64,000 nt of DNA from Diadema setosum (taxonomy: Eukaryota > Echinodermata > Echinoidea > Diadematoida > Diadematidae). Below the pieces are notes generated by a model. It ran no database searches and had not been told where the DNA came from. It worked only from the letters and a program-made list of their open reading frames with translations. Below are positions 56,401 to 63,829 of this stretch, piece after piece; positions within the stretch are counted from its first letter, which is position 1, and each line of letters begins with the position of its first letter. A program made the translations under genes and the position numbers. The stretch is taken from NCBI RefSeq assembly GCF_964275005.1, contig NC_092705.1, forward strand, positions 13,796,385-13,860,384, read 5' to 3'.

Positions 56401-59400
56401 GTCCCCGTCCACTTCCGGGTTTCTTCAGCTGACAAGCAAAAAAAAAAAAAAAAAAAAAAACAGGTCCTCAGCTCACTCTCTCCCCTCCCATTGTAGTGCC
56501 TCTTACGTACTTCCGGGTTAAAAAAAGTGTGGGGGCCCAAAGTGATGACACCTTATGTATTCCTTTGTATGGTGCACAAAAAGTGTGTGGGGGCCCTAGC
56601 CCCCACGGCCCCCACGGCTGCGCCGCCCCTGGGGTATATCTAACTTATCCAGGTTAGTGAAGCTGAAACCTCTCATTTCTCCCAGCTATTTTACAGAATT
56701 TTTTGAAATTTGATTTTTAACACACATCCCTATGGGGAAATATTTATGGGTGTGAGCCCTATGTAGCTTCTCCCAACAGGCTGCAGTCACCGAACTATAA
56801 ACTATGTTTTAGTTCGGTGGCTGCAGTGCAGTGGTGCGTGTACTAGTCTTGGCGCATGCAGACTCCCATACGACCGACAAGGGTTTGTGCCTGCAAACTA
56901 CACCTCCGGTGGGCTCGACAAGAAGTTAGTCTGATTAAAAAAAGAGTATAATCTTAAGAAATCAACGGTAAAAAATTGACTGAAATCAGATGAAAAATAA
57001 GGAAGCTGTGAAATTTTGAAGTTTTGCACATTTTTCTGCAAAACAGGTGGATATGAATATGCAAATGAGTGAGCTTACCACGTCATAACCTCACAATTTT
57101 CCTTTGATCGTGTACAAAAATGACGAAAATGCAATGTTTCTGTCATTTAAGTCTTAAACATGGAAAAACATTGCCAAAGCTATGACTATGATTAAATTTT
57201 CTTTAACCTATAGTTCGCAGTTGAATGGTTTGTTGTATGTTCTTTTCTTTTCTTTTTCTTCTTCTTTTTCTTCCTCAAATCTCCGAGGATCGTTGTCTCT
57301 GTTGCATATTTCTGTCTATTTTGTTACCTCTTTGTCACGCGTATAGTCTTGTTTCCTCTCGTGTCGTCAAGTCAGTTTTTTTTTTATTTTGCTGTCTTAG
57401 TCTTGTCTCATGCTTATTATTTTGTTTATTTTTGTTCTGTGTGTCACTGTTTGTCCGTCTGTCTCTCAGTGGGCTGCCAGACTTTTTGGGCCAAACTTTT
57501 TGTGCTGCTTTGTTGCTGTTTTCAATCAATTTTTGCATCGAGCTTTTAATCCAAGAGGGGCCCATAACATATTGTCTCTTTAGTGGGTCCCTCCGGTTTT
57601 TTTTTTTCACACAAGTGCATATTGACAATTATTTCACTTTCGTACCCCAGCAATTAGTGCAATGTATCGCTACTGTAAGTTTTTTCAATTATTGTTTTCT
57701 CTGTACAACTTTACATGCATTGTTTCTGTCACTTAAGAAAGTGAGATTTACGTTAATATATCATTTTATTGTGGAAAAGCGAAATAGATTTGAACTTGAA
57801 CTTGAACTTGAAACATGATGTTATTCGTGGTTGAATAACTTCAGAATAGTGATCAGTTAGATATATCAGGATTTGAGCCTCTGGGATAACTGCGTTTGAA
57901 TGAAAAAATGGAAATTCCAAAATTTCATGTACAAACTATTTGGCAAGTTGTGAGGTTATGACATGCTAACTTTGCTATTTGCATATTCATATTGACCGCT
58001 CAAGAACTGTTTCCTAAAAAATAGCGAAACTTCAAAATGTCATAACTTCCTTATTTTTCATCCGATTTCAATCAAAATTTTACCGTTGAACTCAAATTAT
58101 TTTACTCTTTATTATCAGACAAACCTATATTTGGACTGGATTTCCCCTTTAAAGTCTCCTCGAAGAGACATGGGGAAGTAGGATAACGTGCCTTTGCTAA
58201 AGGGCACTACTCCCGGGCTGGAACTCGAACCTCATGCATGCATAATAACAATGTAGGCCCTATTCAATTTATTCATACTTATAATCATAATCACCTTCAT
58301 GAAATCCTCATCCTCGACGAAGAGGGAATGTCATTCTGGGAGGTATAAAGCTTTTAGCTGTAACCAGCTTTATCTTATACATAAAGTCGCAGAGATTAGA
58401 GAACATTAATTTTTGAAATGTAATGTTTATCATAATTCATCGCTTTTTTAACTTGTAGAATAATGACTAACTCACCATGTGTCCCCCCTTTTTTTTTTAT
58501 TTGGCTCAGGGCATATTCAGCACGTTTCACTTCACCCATTGTCATTTTCCATGATTTTTCTTTTATATTACAACATGAATATCATGAATTTCTTTACCTC
58601 ACAGGTTTGTGCATTACATGGTTTCTTTTAACAATGTTATGATTGAATCTCGCGCACGATGTTGTATACCATGATTCGCACATGGACACAAATAGATTTA
58701 TTCTTTCAGTGAATGTCAATGACAGTGTCGATAAAATAAAATACTTGCCTCCGTGACATGTAGTCTCAAAGCGCGTTGGATATGGATTGAACACTGGAGG
58801 TTAAAATGATCTATGATTTCGTCATCCGGTATGTCCCTGAGGTAAAACATCCGGCGAGGTATGATACACTGAGCATCTTCGTTCACCTAGATAAGTGCAA
58901 ATGGGTTTTATACAGTATGTAAACAGTGGCATTCACAGGGCGTATGTTAAATTCGGTGTTAGTGTTATCGTGAAACAAGCACCAGTCAAACCTCTAATGT
59001 GCACCACGCACTCTGGTGAAAGAGAACAATTCCACTCATAATTCTGAGTCAACGAAACTGTGTGAATTACGCTATCTTATGTAAGCCATTTCTTCTCGTG
59101 TTCATCCCATTAATCTGCCAGAATGGACCACTAACTTTTATTTCTTTCTTTTCGTTTTTTTTTTACTTTCCTTTCAAAGAAAGCTGTTCTTGAATAACTT
59201 TGATTGAACGAGGAAACATTTTCCTGAACCAAATCGTTGCTAGTGGGTTTAAAGTGCATAGAGTAATTTATGAATGAGCGAAATGAACATGTCTTATTGT
59301 GCACCTGGCACAAGTGAAATCTCTCAACATTGACCGAATTCTTATGTTCCTTTAATTCTTTTCCATGATTGATTCTGTGTACATAATCAAATTGCTTTGT

Positions 59401-62400
59401 GTCAACTCTTAGTATCATTTTATAGCTATTTCTTTATTGCCATCCAAAAAGTTTGTCATTCAATATTTAAGGAAAATTAATGAAACCAAAATATAGTTCC
59501 TGGATTGTGTGAATGGAGCAGTATAGGAGAACACATCAGTGAAGTTTGAGGAAAAGTAGACAATAAAATGTTATGATTTTTTAATGAGTTTTTGAATGCT
59601 GCCATCGCTGGATGAGAAGACTACAACAGTTCGTGATTTAATGCATGGACAACCGTGTTAAAAGAAGTCATAAAGAGAATACAACGTATCATTCAATATT
59701 TCTAGCATAATGAAAAAGCAATTGACTTTAATCTGGAAATATTTAATCAGGACTCTTTCAGTAAAAAGGGGGAATTACAATGTACATTATCCTTAACATA
59801 ACACTTAAGCATCAAGAGGAGAGAATGTGTACTTTTCATTTTGTGGAATTCACCCATAATTCTTCTTTATATCATGTCCATAAGATATGTGACACTACAA
59901 TCTATTGTAGTCTTCTCATCTAGCGATGGCGTCACTGATACTTTAACAATTCATATACATTTTGAACGGATTGTCCAATTTTCCTTAGCCTTTTGCAAAG
60001 GCAGCTCGCTATTGTTTCAGCACACGCACACACAGAGCAATGGACTTGCACACACAGCGCACGACCGGCGAGCGCTCCGATCCGATCGCTGTGTGCATGC
60101 GAGTCTACTGCTTGCTGTATGCGAGTCCATTGCGAGCTGCCTTGGCAAAAGGCTAAATTTTCCTCTGACTTCACTGATATGTGTTCTACTAATGTCACCG
60201 CTTTCATACAGTCAGTATGGATTTCATTCCCCCTTAAAGATTCCATCCATGTCTCGGTGAGTACCTTGTTTAGGTGCCCAAGTGCCTCAGCGAGAACTTT
60301 GATTTTCATGTACTCTTCATGCTCTTGGCTCCTGTGCAACCCTTGAATTCCCTCTCGGAACACACACACCATTCTTTGAAGGAGATCCTTGTTGTTGTTC
60401 CACCAGGTGACTGACGTGGAGATGGAAGATATATTGATAAAGATGTACACACATAGAAACAGTAAGGTTGACATATCCTTTCCCAAAACGTACACACACA
60501 TACACACACACGTCTAACGTCTTTTGACTTTGAATGTGCAAACTTTCGAGTCTTCCCGATGAATACTGATTAAGCGCACGCTCCTCATACTATCGTGACT
60601 ATAGTACACAATAGCATCATATACGAGTAGTATGCACTTAAAAAGAATTAGACGGAAGAGCAGGCATTTGGATATTCATTTACATTATTCATTGTCTGAT
60701 GTCTTAGGGTTGATACTCGATGTCACAATGACTCTCATCAATGCTGCAGGTGTTGGTTTATCATTATGAAAACTTATTTACAGGGTATACGCGTATATTC
60801 TAGCATTGTCCCTGTTGATAGCAATTTTTTTCTTCTTCTTTGTTATCAGTCAGCTAAGATTAAGTTTGAAAATGAATGTGGTCACTGGATGTTCTACATT
60901 TTCAGTGATTAATGTATATATAGTATATCTACACGAGTTTACTATTTTGGAGAGATGGAGAGAGAGGGAAAGAAGGTTAAGTCAATGATCTCATTCTATC
61001 AAATTCATTTTAAGCGTTTGCTCAGATGTGACGATTAATCATTGTTTATGTATACCAAGTTGCTCGAAGCTTGCCGGTCCCTTTTCTGCCACTTCGTTGA
61101 TGATCTCGGCCATGAGGACGACGATTTGCTGGCTCCACAACTCGTCAACCAGGTCAAAAACTGTACTCTCTAGAATGAGCGGAAGGCTTCGAAGCAGGGC
61201 GTGACCATGAGACCGAGCCCGGCACAATCTGCCTCCTACGTCGCGGTACCGCCTCTCAATAATCTCCGCTACCTGTGGGGGAATCCCCGAAAAGTGCTCC
61301 TCTTTATAGTGCGCCTCTTTATCTAAGAGGAGTGTACTTTGTACTTTGTAAAACACGTACAAAATCATCCGTCAATGTGTATACCTTATAAAGAGTGCAT
61401 TACCCTTTCGCACCAATAAATGTAACGTAATAATTGTTATTGGTGGGGCATCTGTATGGTTATCAAAAACAAACAAACCCTCCCCCCCCCCCCACAAAAC
61501 AAAACTAAAGAAATAAAAAACCGAAGGCTGACACGCATAGCCCATCAATGTTCAAGAAAAAGATGGATTTTCCCAAATAACTATGAAATCAATATGTCAA
61601 GAGAGCAAAACATGCATTAGCTCATTAGTCACAGAACCGCCCGAAACTGCCCGTCTTATTACTCCCTAAAACATCCAAAACCCCATCTTTTTTGTATTGT
61701 TTTAATGTTTCACCATTTTCTTTGGTTTCATATAGAATATATAATTACGTAATTTTAAAGAGGTCAAAGGTCAACAAAAGTATGTCGGAATTATTTCTGT
61801 GACACACAAGTCTGTTGGCGTTGTAATAGGTTTGAAAAATAAACATAACTTATAACAAACAAAAAATAAACATGTCAGCTATTTTGGATAATTTAGAAAG
61901 TGGTAAAAATGGTAGTAATATTGTTGTACCTAACTAGGAAACAATAGGCCATTAAGTATGGAATCTCCATTTGCTAAAGGGGAAAGGCTTACATTTTGCC
62001 AGTGATATTTAACCAATATTTTGAAGTAACCTCAAAGCAGCTCAAAGTAGCTAGGTTTTATCTCTAGCAAGCTTACCATTTTCAAGTGGGCTGGGTCGAC
62101 AAGCTTGCTGAATGTTTGACGAGCTTCTGACGTACACGGTACTTGCGTACTGTGGTATTCAATTTGGGTCGGGGGTAGGGGGGTAGAAAACGAAAACACC
62201 ACTTTTATATATCAGTATCTTGGGATCGGTTCAAAATATTCAAAGGATATACATGTAAATCTCCAATTGCCAAGGCCCCGTTTTATCATAAGATAAAACA
62301 ACCCTGATCTTAAATGTCCTTATCGCACATGTTGCCATAGACTTACAGTTGAAATCAACTATACAATCAATTTTAACCATTCATAAAACAGGGCCCATTT

Positions 62401-63455
62401 GATATCACTGACGACACGCACCTACACTTCGATATATATCTTCAAATTGTCTGTAAAACACATAGGCCTTTATTATGCCATTATCCACATTTGATATACA
62501 TACAAAGCCATCTGTTCACACGACTACTATGCTCCTATGATACTTTTAGGAAGAAAGCTATTCTTCGATCGTTATTGTGTATCTTTTACAATGAATTATG
62601 ATCGGTATCTCATTACCACAGACACATTCCCATCATTTATGTGCATAATAATTATGTGCATTATATCATTGCAGCTTCACGATGTCGATTCTGTTTTAAT
62701 GACGTTTATAATCATTAGTAGTTGTCTTGAAGATTGCTGCCGATATTGTTTTTGTTATCATTTTGTTTTGGATGTTGTTTTCTGTTTTCGACTTTGTAAT
62801 TTGTCTTTGCATTCTGTTCCTTGTATTATGCAGAGAACACCCATGCATACTTCAGCGTTTTGGGTTACGATGGTTTTTTTTTTTTTTGGAATCTTGAATG
62901 CACAAGCACAATCATCATCATTTCTCTTACAGCTAATTTGCTCATTAGTCATAAGCGCAACGTTATCATGTGGTAATGATGGCTCAATGTCCTTATCACA
63001 ATAACATTTTCCCTTAACTTTTACTCAAATATTTAATCACTGCAATTTAACATAATATTATTATGAACCAACTATTACCAAAACGAATCATATTCGTATT
63101 TAATGGCAAACCCACATTCATTCAATATGTTCTAAGCATTTACTAGGCATAAAAACTTTATGATACAAAATCATACAAATGAAAAAAAAAATAAATCGCG
63201 CTTAGTAAGCAAGACTTACTATTCCCCTCTGAAGGCTCTGCCGAGCACACGGGGGGACAGTGCCTCCTCTAGTTCAGCCTTTAACTCAGGGCTCGCATCA
63301 GACGCGAGCTCGAGAAGGGAAAGTTCGTTGACCGCATCCCGAACACGATCCGAAGTATCAGACTCATCACCTTCATCTTCATCAGACTCATCACCTTCAT
63401 CTTCATCGGCCTCGGTCATGTAATAGCTGAAGTACGTGTATATCCAGTTACCCAT
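32363..63455 (-). CDS. Gene C: second HERC-like HECT E3 ubiquitin ligase, paralogue of gene A
   Basis: Twelve exons, read from high to low coordinate: 63455-63220, 61336-61056, 60410-60265, 58886-58749, 52640-52557, 50984-50757, 49525-49424, 48049-47928, 40499-40341, 38042-37871, 33903-33801 and 32607-32363. The 2016 nt stay in frame and give 671 residues. The N terminus carries an acidic stretch with two copies of DEDEGDESD, then a helical HERC-like segment (RYRDVGGRLC, LAEALGHLNK), then a full HECT domain with the catalytic cysteine in CPEVMTCPGY. All intron positions shared with gene A keep the same phase. One segment, about 30 residues in gene A, between exons 4 and 5 was not found; a small exon may be missing there. 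The ATG at 63455 follows an acceptor-like CCAG, so upstream exons may exist. Introns are packed with transposons. Substrate unknown. Confidence 0.88.
32870..33320. repeat. Degenerate repeat of CATGAGCTCGACAC-like words
   Basis: Variants of CACGAGCTCAACACC, CATGAGCTCGACAC and their complements (GTGTCTAGTTCATGG, ATGACTCATGGCCC) recur in both orientations across about 450 bp in the last intron of gene C. No frame. It may be an old inverted-repeat element. Confidence 0.5.
33801..33903 (-). CDS. Gene C exon 11 (hinge region)
   Basis: GCAG acceptor and TTGA|GTATGT donor; 103 nt as in gene A exon 8. It reads HPVIRRFWNVFHQLDEDDKR, the conserved FW...F segment before the C lobe. Confidence 0.92.
33968..34014. 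repeat. Short AT-rich palindromic cluster (ATTGATTAATCAAT)
   Basis: Overlapping palindromes built from TTGATTAATTAATCAA and CAATTGATTACTCGATTAATC. Low complexity, inside gene C intron 10. Confidence 0.6.
34453..34583. repeat. Interleaved inverted repeats (CTGAGACGCGCTG / GACGCTTGATAAAC)
   Basis: CTGAGACGCGCTG (about 34453) pairs with CAGCGCGTCTCAG (about 34508) and recurs directly at about 34537. GACGCTTGATAAAC (about 34471) pairs with GTTTATCAAGCGTC (about 34569). The two dyads overlap, so alternative hairpins are possible. No coding capacity. Confidence 0.75.
34601..34769. mobile_element. 169-bp palindromic element
   Basis: AAATGATGCACAGGAT at the left is inverted as ATCCTGTGCATCATTT at the right, and the inner words GCGTTAGTGGAGATGTAGC / GCTGCATCTCCACTAACGC and GGGTATTTACAATTGT / ACATTGTAAATACCC also pair. 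It lies directly after the interleaved dyads. Confidence 0.8.
36450..37537. mobile_element. Foldback element with about 370-bp inverted arms
   Basis: The left arm (about 36457-36830) and right arm (about 37150-37535) are near-complementary over their full length: for example CAGGTGGTACC / GGTACCACCTG, TAGCTTAGTCATAATAAATG / CATTTATTATGACTAAGCTA and AAGACTAAG / CTTAGTCTT. The spacer of about 320 bp encodes nothing recognisable. It lies in gene C intron 10, about 330 bp from exon 10. Confidence 0.85.
37871..38042 (-). CDS. Gene C exon 10 (HECT N lobe end)
   Basis: TACAG acceptor and AAAT|GTAAAA donor. FDAFCQGFDMIERPPILSMF and VILGEKFDWESLEN match gene A exon 7 and the HECT 'F..GF' and 'G....DW' segments. 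Confidence 0.92.
38111..38802. repeat. Inverted repeat GTCGTGCGCATGGCAGA split by a LINE 3' end
   Basis: TAGTCGTGCGCATGGCAGA at 38111 is inverted as TTCTGCCATGCGCACGACGA at about 38781. Between them lies a plus-strand LINE 3' end, suggesting a small hairpin element later invaded by the LINE. Confidence 0.6.
38270..38775 (+). mobile_element. LINE 3' untranslated end with TTGAA tail
   Basis: A pyrimidine-rich stretch leads to AATGAAATAAATGAATTG and a tandem TTGAA tail at about 38753-38775, typical of CR1/L2-like elements. It is 5'-truncated and contains no reverse transcriptase part. Confidence 0.6.
38805..39871 (+). mobile_element. Tc1/mariner-type DNA transposon remnant with about 200-bp terminal inverted repeats
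   Basis: The element starts CAGTGCGTATATT and ends with TATACGCACTG, flanked by TA on both sides as this superfamily requires. The arms, 38805 to about 39000 and about 39668-39871, are long near-identical inverted repeats. Between them lies the C-terminal half of a transposase: WAQDGAPAHRLVAVRNRMAE (from 39039), then a one-base shift near 39355, then FFLWGYLKSKVF in the next frame to 39558. The usual DLTPCDFF segment is shortened to CGDFF. The N-terminal half with the first catalytic aspartate is missing, so it cannot make an enzyme. It lies in gene C intron 9. Confidence 0.88.
40341..40499 (-). CDS. Gene C exon 9 (HECT N lobe)
   Basis: CGAAG acceptor and AACTT|GTAAGG donor, phase 2 at both ends. 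LRKYSADDLEAMALSFADIK and PVTPDNL align with LSQLSEEDLQSMEMTFVVDD and VTKDNV of gene A. It is separated from exon 8 by a 7.4-kb intron full of repeats. Confidence 0.88.
41701..41876. mobile_element. MITE with long GGGGTGTTGCAAGAAAGTTG ends, nested
   Basis: TGGGGTGTTGCAAGAAAGTT at 41701 is inverted as AACTTTCTTGCAACACCCCC at the right end, and the inner words GCAATCAATTGCAA / TTGCAATTGATTGC also pair. 176 bp without coding capacity. Confidence 0.85.
43052..45987. mobile_element. Foldback element made of a 13-bp TCCTGTGGTA-type repeat
   Basis: The ends are AAAAGTCCTGTGGTACTCCT (from 43053) and its complement closing at about 45986. Inside, three blocks (about 43060-43385, 43861-43915, 44125-45980) consist of a unit TACTGTCCTGTGG and its complement, repeated well over one hundred times. 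The units are interrupted regularly by CGTCCCAAAATACCACAGG, so that each stretch ends in a TCCTGTGGTA / TACCACAGGA hairpin with a CGTCCCAAAA loop. Because 13 bp is not a multiple of three and the unit rarely contains stops, long periodic reading frames appear in several frames; these are not genes. Unique AT-rich DNA fills 43386-43860. Confidence 0.85.
45690..45980. repeat. Higher-order repeat of about 105 bp at the right end of the foldback element
   Basis: The block GTACCACATGAGCCTG ... CAGTACCACACAGTT ... GTGGTACATTGTGTGGTACC occurs about three times in a row with moderate divergence, at about 45709, 45784 and 45880. Confidence 0.7.
46362..47724. mobile_element. 1.36-kb inverted-repeat element (ACGGGGTATCTCGCTGAGC ends)
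   Basis: Left end GCTACGGGGTATCTCGCTGAGC... and right end ...GAAGCTCAGTGAGATACTCC are imperfect inverses. Words such as GTAAACAGTTGCAA and CACAAACAGTTGCAA recur inside. It contains a hairpin at 47040-47068 (GGAGGTGAGAAGAAACGTCTCACCTCC, split in arms GGAGGTGAG and CTCACCTCC). It ends about 200 bp before gene C exon 8. Confidence 0.7.
47928..48049 (-). CDS. Gene C exon 8 (HECT N lobe)
   Basis: CATTAG acceptor and AGAA|GTGAGT donor; 122 nt ending in phase 2, identical in length and phase to gene A exon 5. It reads IGFLFALMVYNRAIITIPFP. Confidence 0.92.
48700..48905. repeat. Tandem duplication of a 103-bp unit
   Basis: GTTTCGCGATGAAGGGCAAA at 48700 recurs as GTTTCGCGACAAAGGGCAAA at 48803, and the rest of the unit (GTTAACACGTAAAA, TACGCGCGCCGC) also recurs. 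About 85 percent identical by eye. Confidence 0.8.
49056..49154. repeat. 99-bp palindrome ending in GGGGGATACGACATT
   Basis: GGGGATACGACATT on the left is inverted as AATGTCGTATCCCC on the right, and CTAGAATTGTACTGCCC pairs with GGGCAATACAATTCTAG inside. It can form a near-complete hairpin. Gene C intron 7. Confidence 0.85.
49424..49525 (-). CDS. Gene C exon 7 (HECT N lobe)
   Basis: CGCAG acceptor and AACAAG|GTGAAT donor; 34 codons. EFFQELFKRLMNPTQKSVFR and PLWFNK align residue for residue with gene A exon 4. Confidence 0.92.
50757..50984 (-). CDS. Gene C exon 6 (start of HECT N lobe)
   Basis: CACAG acceptor and CGTAAG|GTTAGA donor; 76 codons, phase 0-0. LPLKVNFQNEYALDFGGPRK matches the HECT N-lobe start and gene A exon 3. 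Confidence 0.9.
52557..52640 (-). CDS. Gene C exon 5
   Basis: 28 codons between a GACAG acceptor and CATCAG|GTTTGT. MKYPFLLSVPAKWLVLSDLL aligns with gene A exon 2. It is shorter at its 5' end than the gene A exon, so either the acceptor lies elsewhere or a small exon was missed. Confidence 0.78.
53700..54300. repeat. Minisatellite of four units of about 157 bp with TGACCTTTGACCT sites
   Basis: TGACCTTTGACCT or a close variant begins at 53757, 53914, 54071 and 54237. Each unit also contains ACTCCCCAAGGGACATCTAC, GATCAAAAGTTATGACCCAT and AACATTGGG. The array is followed by ACGG repeats at 54353-54400. Confidence 0.9.
54353..54400. repeat. ACGG tetranucleotide repeat
   Basis: GACGGACGGACGGACG-type run with small interruptions, directly after the 157-bp minisatellite. 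Confidence 0.9.
54411..54716. mobile_element. MITE with CACACTATGCGGTTTTTTC ends
   Basis: CACACTATGCGGTTTTTTC at 54411 is inverted as GAAAAAACCGCATAGTGTG at the right end, a perfect 19-bp terminal repeat. The interior repeats TTGCGGTT / GCGACCTGCTTGCGG words. 306 bp, no gene. Confidence 0.9.
54844..55315. mobile_element. 472-bp MITE (TAGGGCTCACACCCGTAAATA ends), copy 1
   Basis: The left end TAGGGCTCACACCCGTAAAT and right end ATTTATAGGTGTGAGCCCTA are inverse. It is nearly identical to the copy at 55938-56762 without that copy's insertion. Confidence 0.88.
55938..56762. mobile_element. 472-bp MITE, copy 2, interrupted by another element
   Basis: Same ends and body as copy 1 in the same orientation, but split after GATGAAAGGGTA by a 346-bp insertion (56286-56631). 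Confidence 0.88.
56286..56631. mobile_element. 346-bp element with CAGGGCCGGCGCA ends inserted in MITE copy 2
   Basis: CAGGGCCGGCGCA at the left is inverted (one mismatch) as TGCGCCGCCCCTG at the right. GGGTA is present on both sides and only once in the empty copy, so it is a target-site duplication. The interior has inverted CACTTCCGGG / GGGGGCCC words and A runs. Confidence 0.85.
57230..57813 (+). mobile_element. LINE 3' end with TTGAAC tail
   Basis: T-rich 3' untranslated sequence ends in ATTTGAACTTGAACTTGAAC at about 57788-57813. The open frame over this stretch is low in complexity (many F, S, L) and is not a protein. Confidence 0.6.
58749..58886 (-). CDS. Gene C exon 4 with a GC donor
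   Basis: 46 codons, phase 0-0, reading IIPRRMFYLRDIPDDEII, homologous to gene A exon 1. The acceptor is ATCTAG. The only sensible donor is GAG|GCAAGT, the classic consensus of a GC-AG intron rather than GT-AG. Confidence 0.82.
59467..60239. mobile_element. Hairpin MITE family 1, copy 3, with a nested palindrome
   Basis: The arms show the same order of words as copies 1 and 2 (GTGTGAATGGAGCAG, GAACACATCAGTGAAG ... CACTGATATGTGTTCTACTA, CTTTCATACAGTC) but are more diverged. The right arm is broken by the 170-bp palindrome at 59986-60155. It ends 26 bp from gene C exon 3. Confidence 0.75.
59986..60155. mobile_element. 170-bp palindromic element nested in MITE copy 3
   Basis: TAGCCTTTTGCAAAGGCAGC with TCGC at the left is inverted as GCGAGCTGCCTTGGCAAAAG with GCTA at the right; CAATGGACTTGC / GCGAGTCCATTG also pair inside. 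Confidence 0.8.
60265..60410 (-). CDS. Gene C exon 3
   Basis: CGTCAG acceptor and AACAAG|GTACTC donor; 146 nt, phases 1 to 0. It reads VTWWNNNKDLLQRMVCVF and ends LAEALGHLNK, which leads directly into VNEDA of exon 4, as in the HERC motif 'L..Ly.vN'. Confidence 0.75.
61056..61336 (-). CDS. Gene C exon 2
   Basis: I place the acceptor at ACAAAG|TACACT because it matches the phase of exon 1; an alternative acceptor at CCACAG|GTAGCG would start the exon at 61272. The donor is G|GTATAC, phase 1. It reads VAEIIERRYRDVGGRLCRA and LILESTVFDLVDELW, an amphipathic helical segment like the region between RCC1 and HECT parts of HERC proteins. Confidence 0.6.
62274..62397. mobile_element. 124-bp element with GGCCCCGTTTTAT ends
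   Basis: GGCCCCGTTTTATCATAAG at the left is inverted as TTCATAAAACAGGGCCC at the right. Gene C intron 1. Confidence 0.75.
63220..63455 (-). CDS. Gene C exon 1 (proposed start, acidic stretch)
   Basis: ATG GGT AAC TGG opens the exon; the donor is TA|GTAAGT, phase 2. It encodes an acidic low-complexity stretch with a tandem DEDEGDESD repeat, then VRDAVNELSLLELASDAS. Whether translation starts here or enters from an upstream exon through the AG just before the ATG is open. Confidence 0.6.
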
Positions 63456-63573
63456 GATTTCTGGAAGTTAAAATTGGTTACACAATGAGTGCGTTATTAA
63501 AATATTCTATTGTATTTAACGGTCCCTGCATTATCGTTGTACCGTCATGGAACCATACGACCTATATTAGGCC

Positions 63574-63769
63574 CACAGTGGACTCCCGTTATAATAAAGT
63601 CCTTACTGGGACCGGCCGTTTTCTTTCGTTATATCGAAATTTCGTTACAACCGAACAAATAAACAATAAAAAATACATACAAGAGTGGATAAAGTTGCGG
63701 CCAGAATTTTTATTTCGTTGTAACCGGAATTTCGTTAAAACCCTGTTCATTATAACGGGAGTGCACTGT
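63574..63769. mobile_element. 196-bp MITE (CACAGTGGACTCCCGTTATAA ends)
   Basis: CAGTGGACTCCCGTTATAAT at the left is inverted as CATTATAACGGGAGTGCACTG at the right. TTTCGTTATATCGAAATTTC and TTTCGTTGTAACCGGAATTT recur inside. No open frame. It lies just upstream of gene C exon 1. Confidence 0.85.
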
Positions 63770-63829
63770 CATATGTTTTTTTGTTTGTTTGTTTGTATGT
63801 TCATTTCCATCTGAGAAGATGGCTGGATA

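Larger units (their letters stand above)
54725..56915. mobile_element. Palindromic element with arms CACCTCCGGTAGTTTGCAGG, opened by later insertions
   Basis: The left arm 54725-54843 (ACCTCCGGTAGTTTGCAGGC, AGTCTGCGCCAAGACTAC) and the right arm about 56770-56915 (AGTCTTGGCGCATGCAGACT, GCCTGCAAACTACACCTCCG) are inverse copies. The two 472-bp MITE copies and an insertion lie between them. Confidence 0.75.
53545..58154. mobile_element. Inverted-repeat element (AAAGGGGAAATCYAGTCCAAA ends) with nested insertions
   Basis: AAAGGGGAAATCTAGTCCAAA at 53545 is inverted as TTTGGACTGGATTTCCCCTTT at 58134-58154. Hairpin arms at about 56930-57090 and 57945-58115 (AAATCAACGGTAAAA / TTTTACCGTTGAA, GTCATAACCTCAC / GTGAGGTTATGAC) appear to belong to the same element, with roughly 3.4 kb inserted in the left side and a LINE 3' end in the loop. 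Confidence 0.65.
53350..58240. repeat. Interspersed repeat with CTTTTACGTGCA / GGGCTGGAACTCGAACC ends, split by nested elements
   Basis: The left part (about 53440-53540) reads TCTTTTACGTGCAGAGGG ... GACTCTCCTATACACATGGGACC, and the right part (58155-58240) reads AAAGGGCACTACTCCCGGGCTGGAACTCGAACC-like sequence. The left part matches the repeat at 63860-64000. The 4.6 kb between the two parts is a younger element. Confidence 0.6.

Noticed and set aside
57225-57818. 197-codon plus-strand frame rich in F, L, S and C
   Set aside because: It covers the T-rich 3' end and TTGAAC tail of a LINE and has no domain features.
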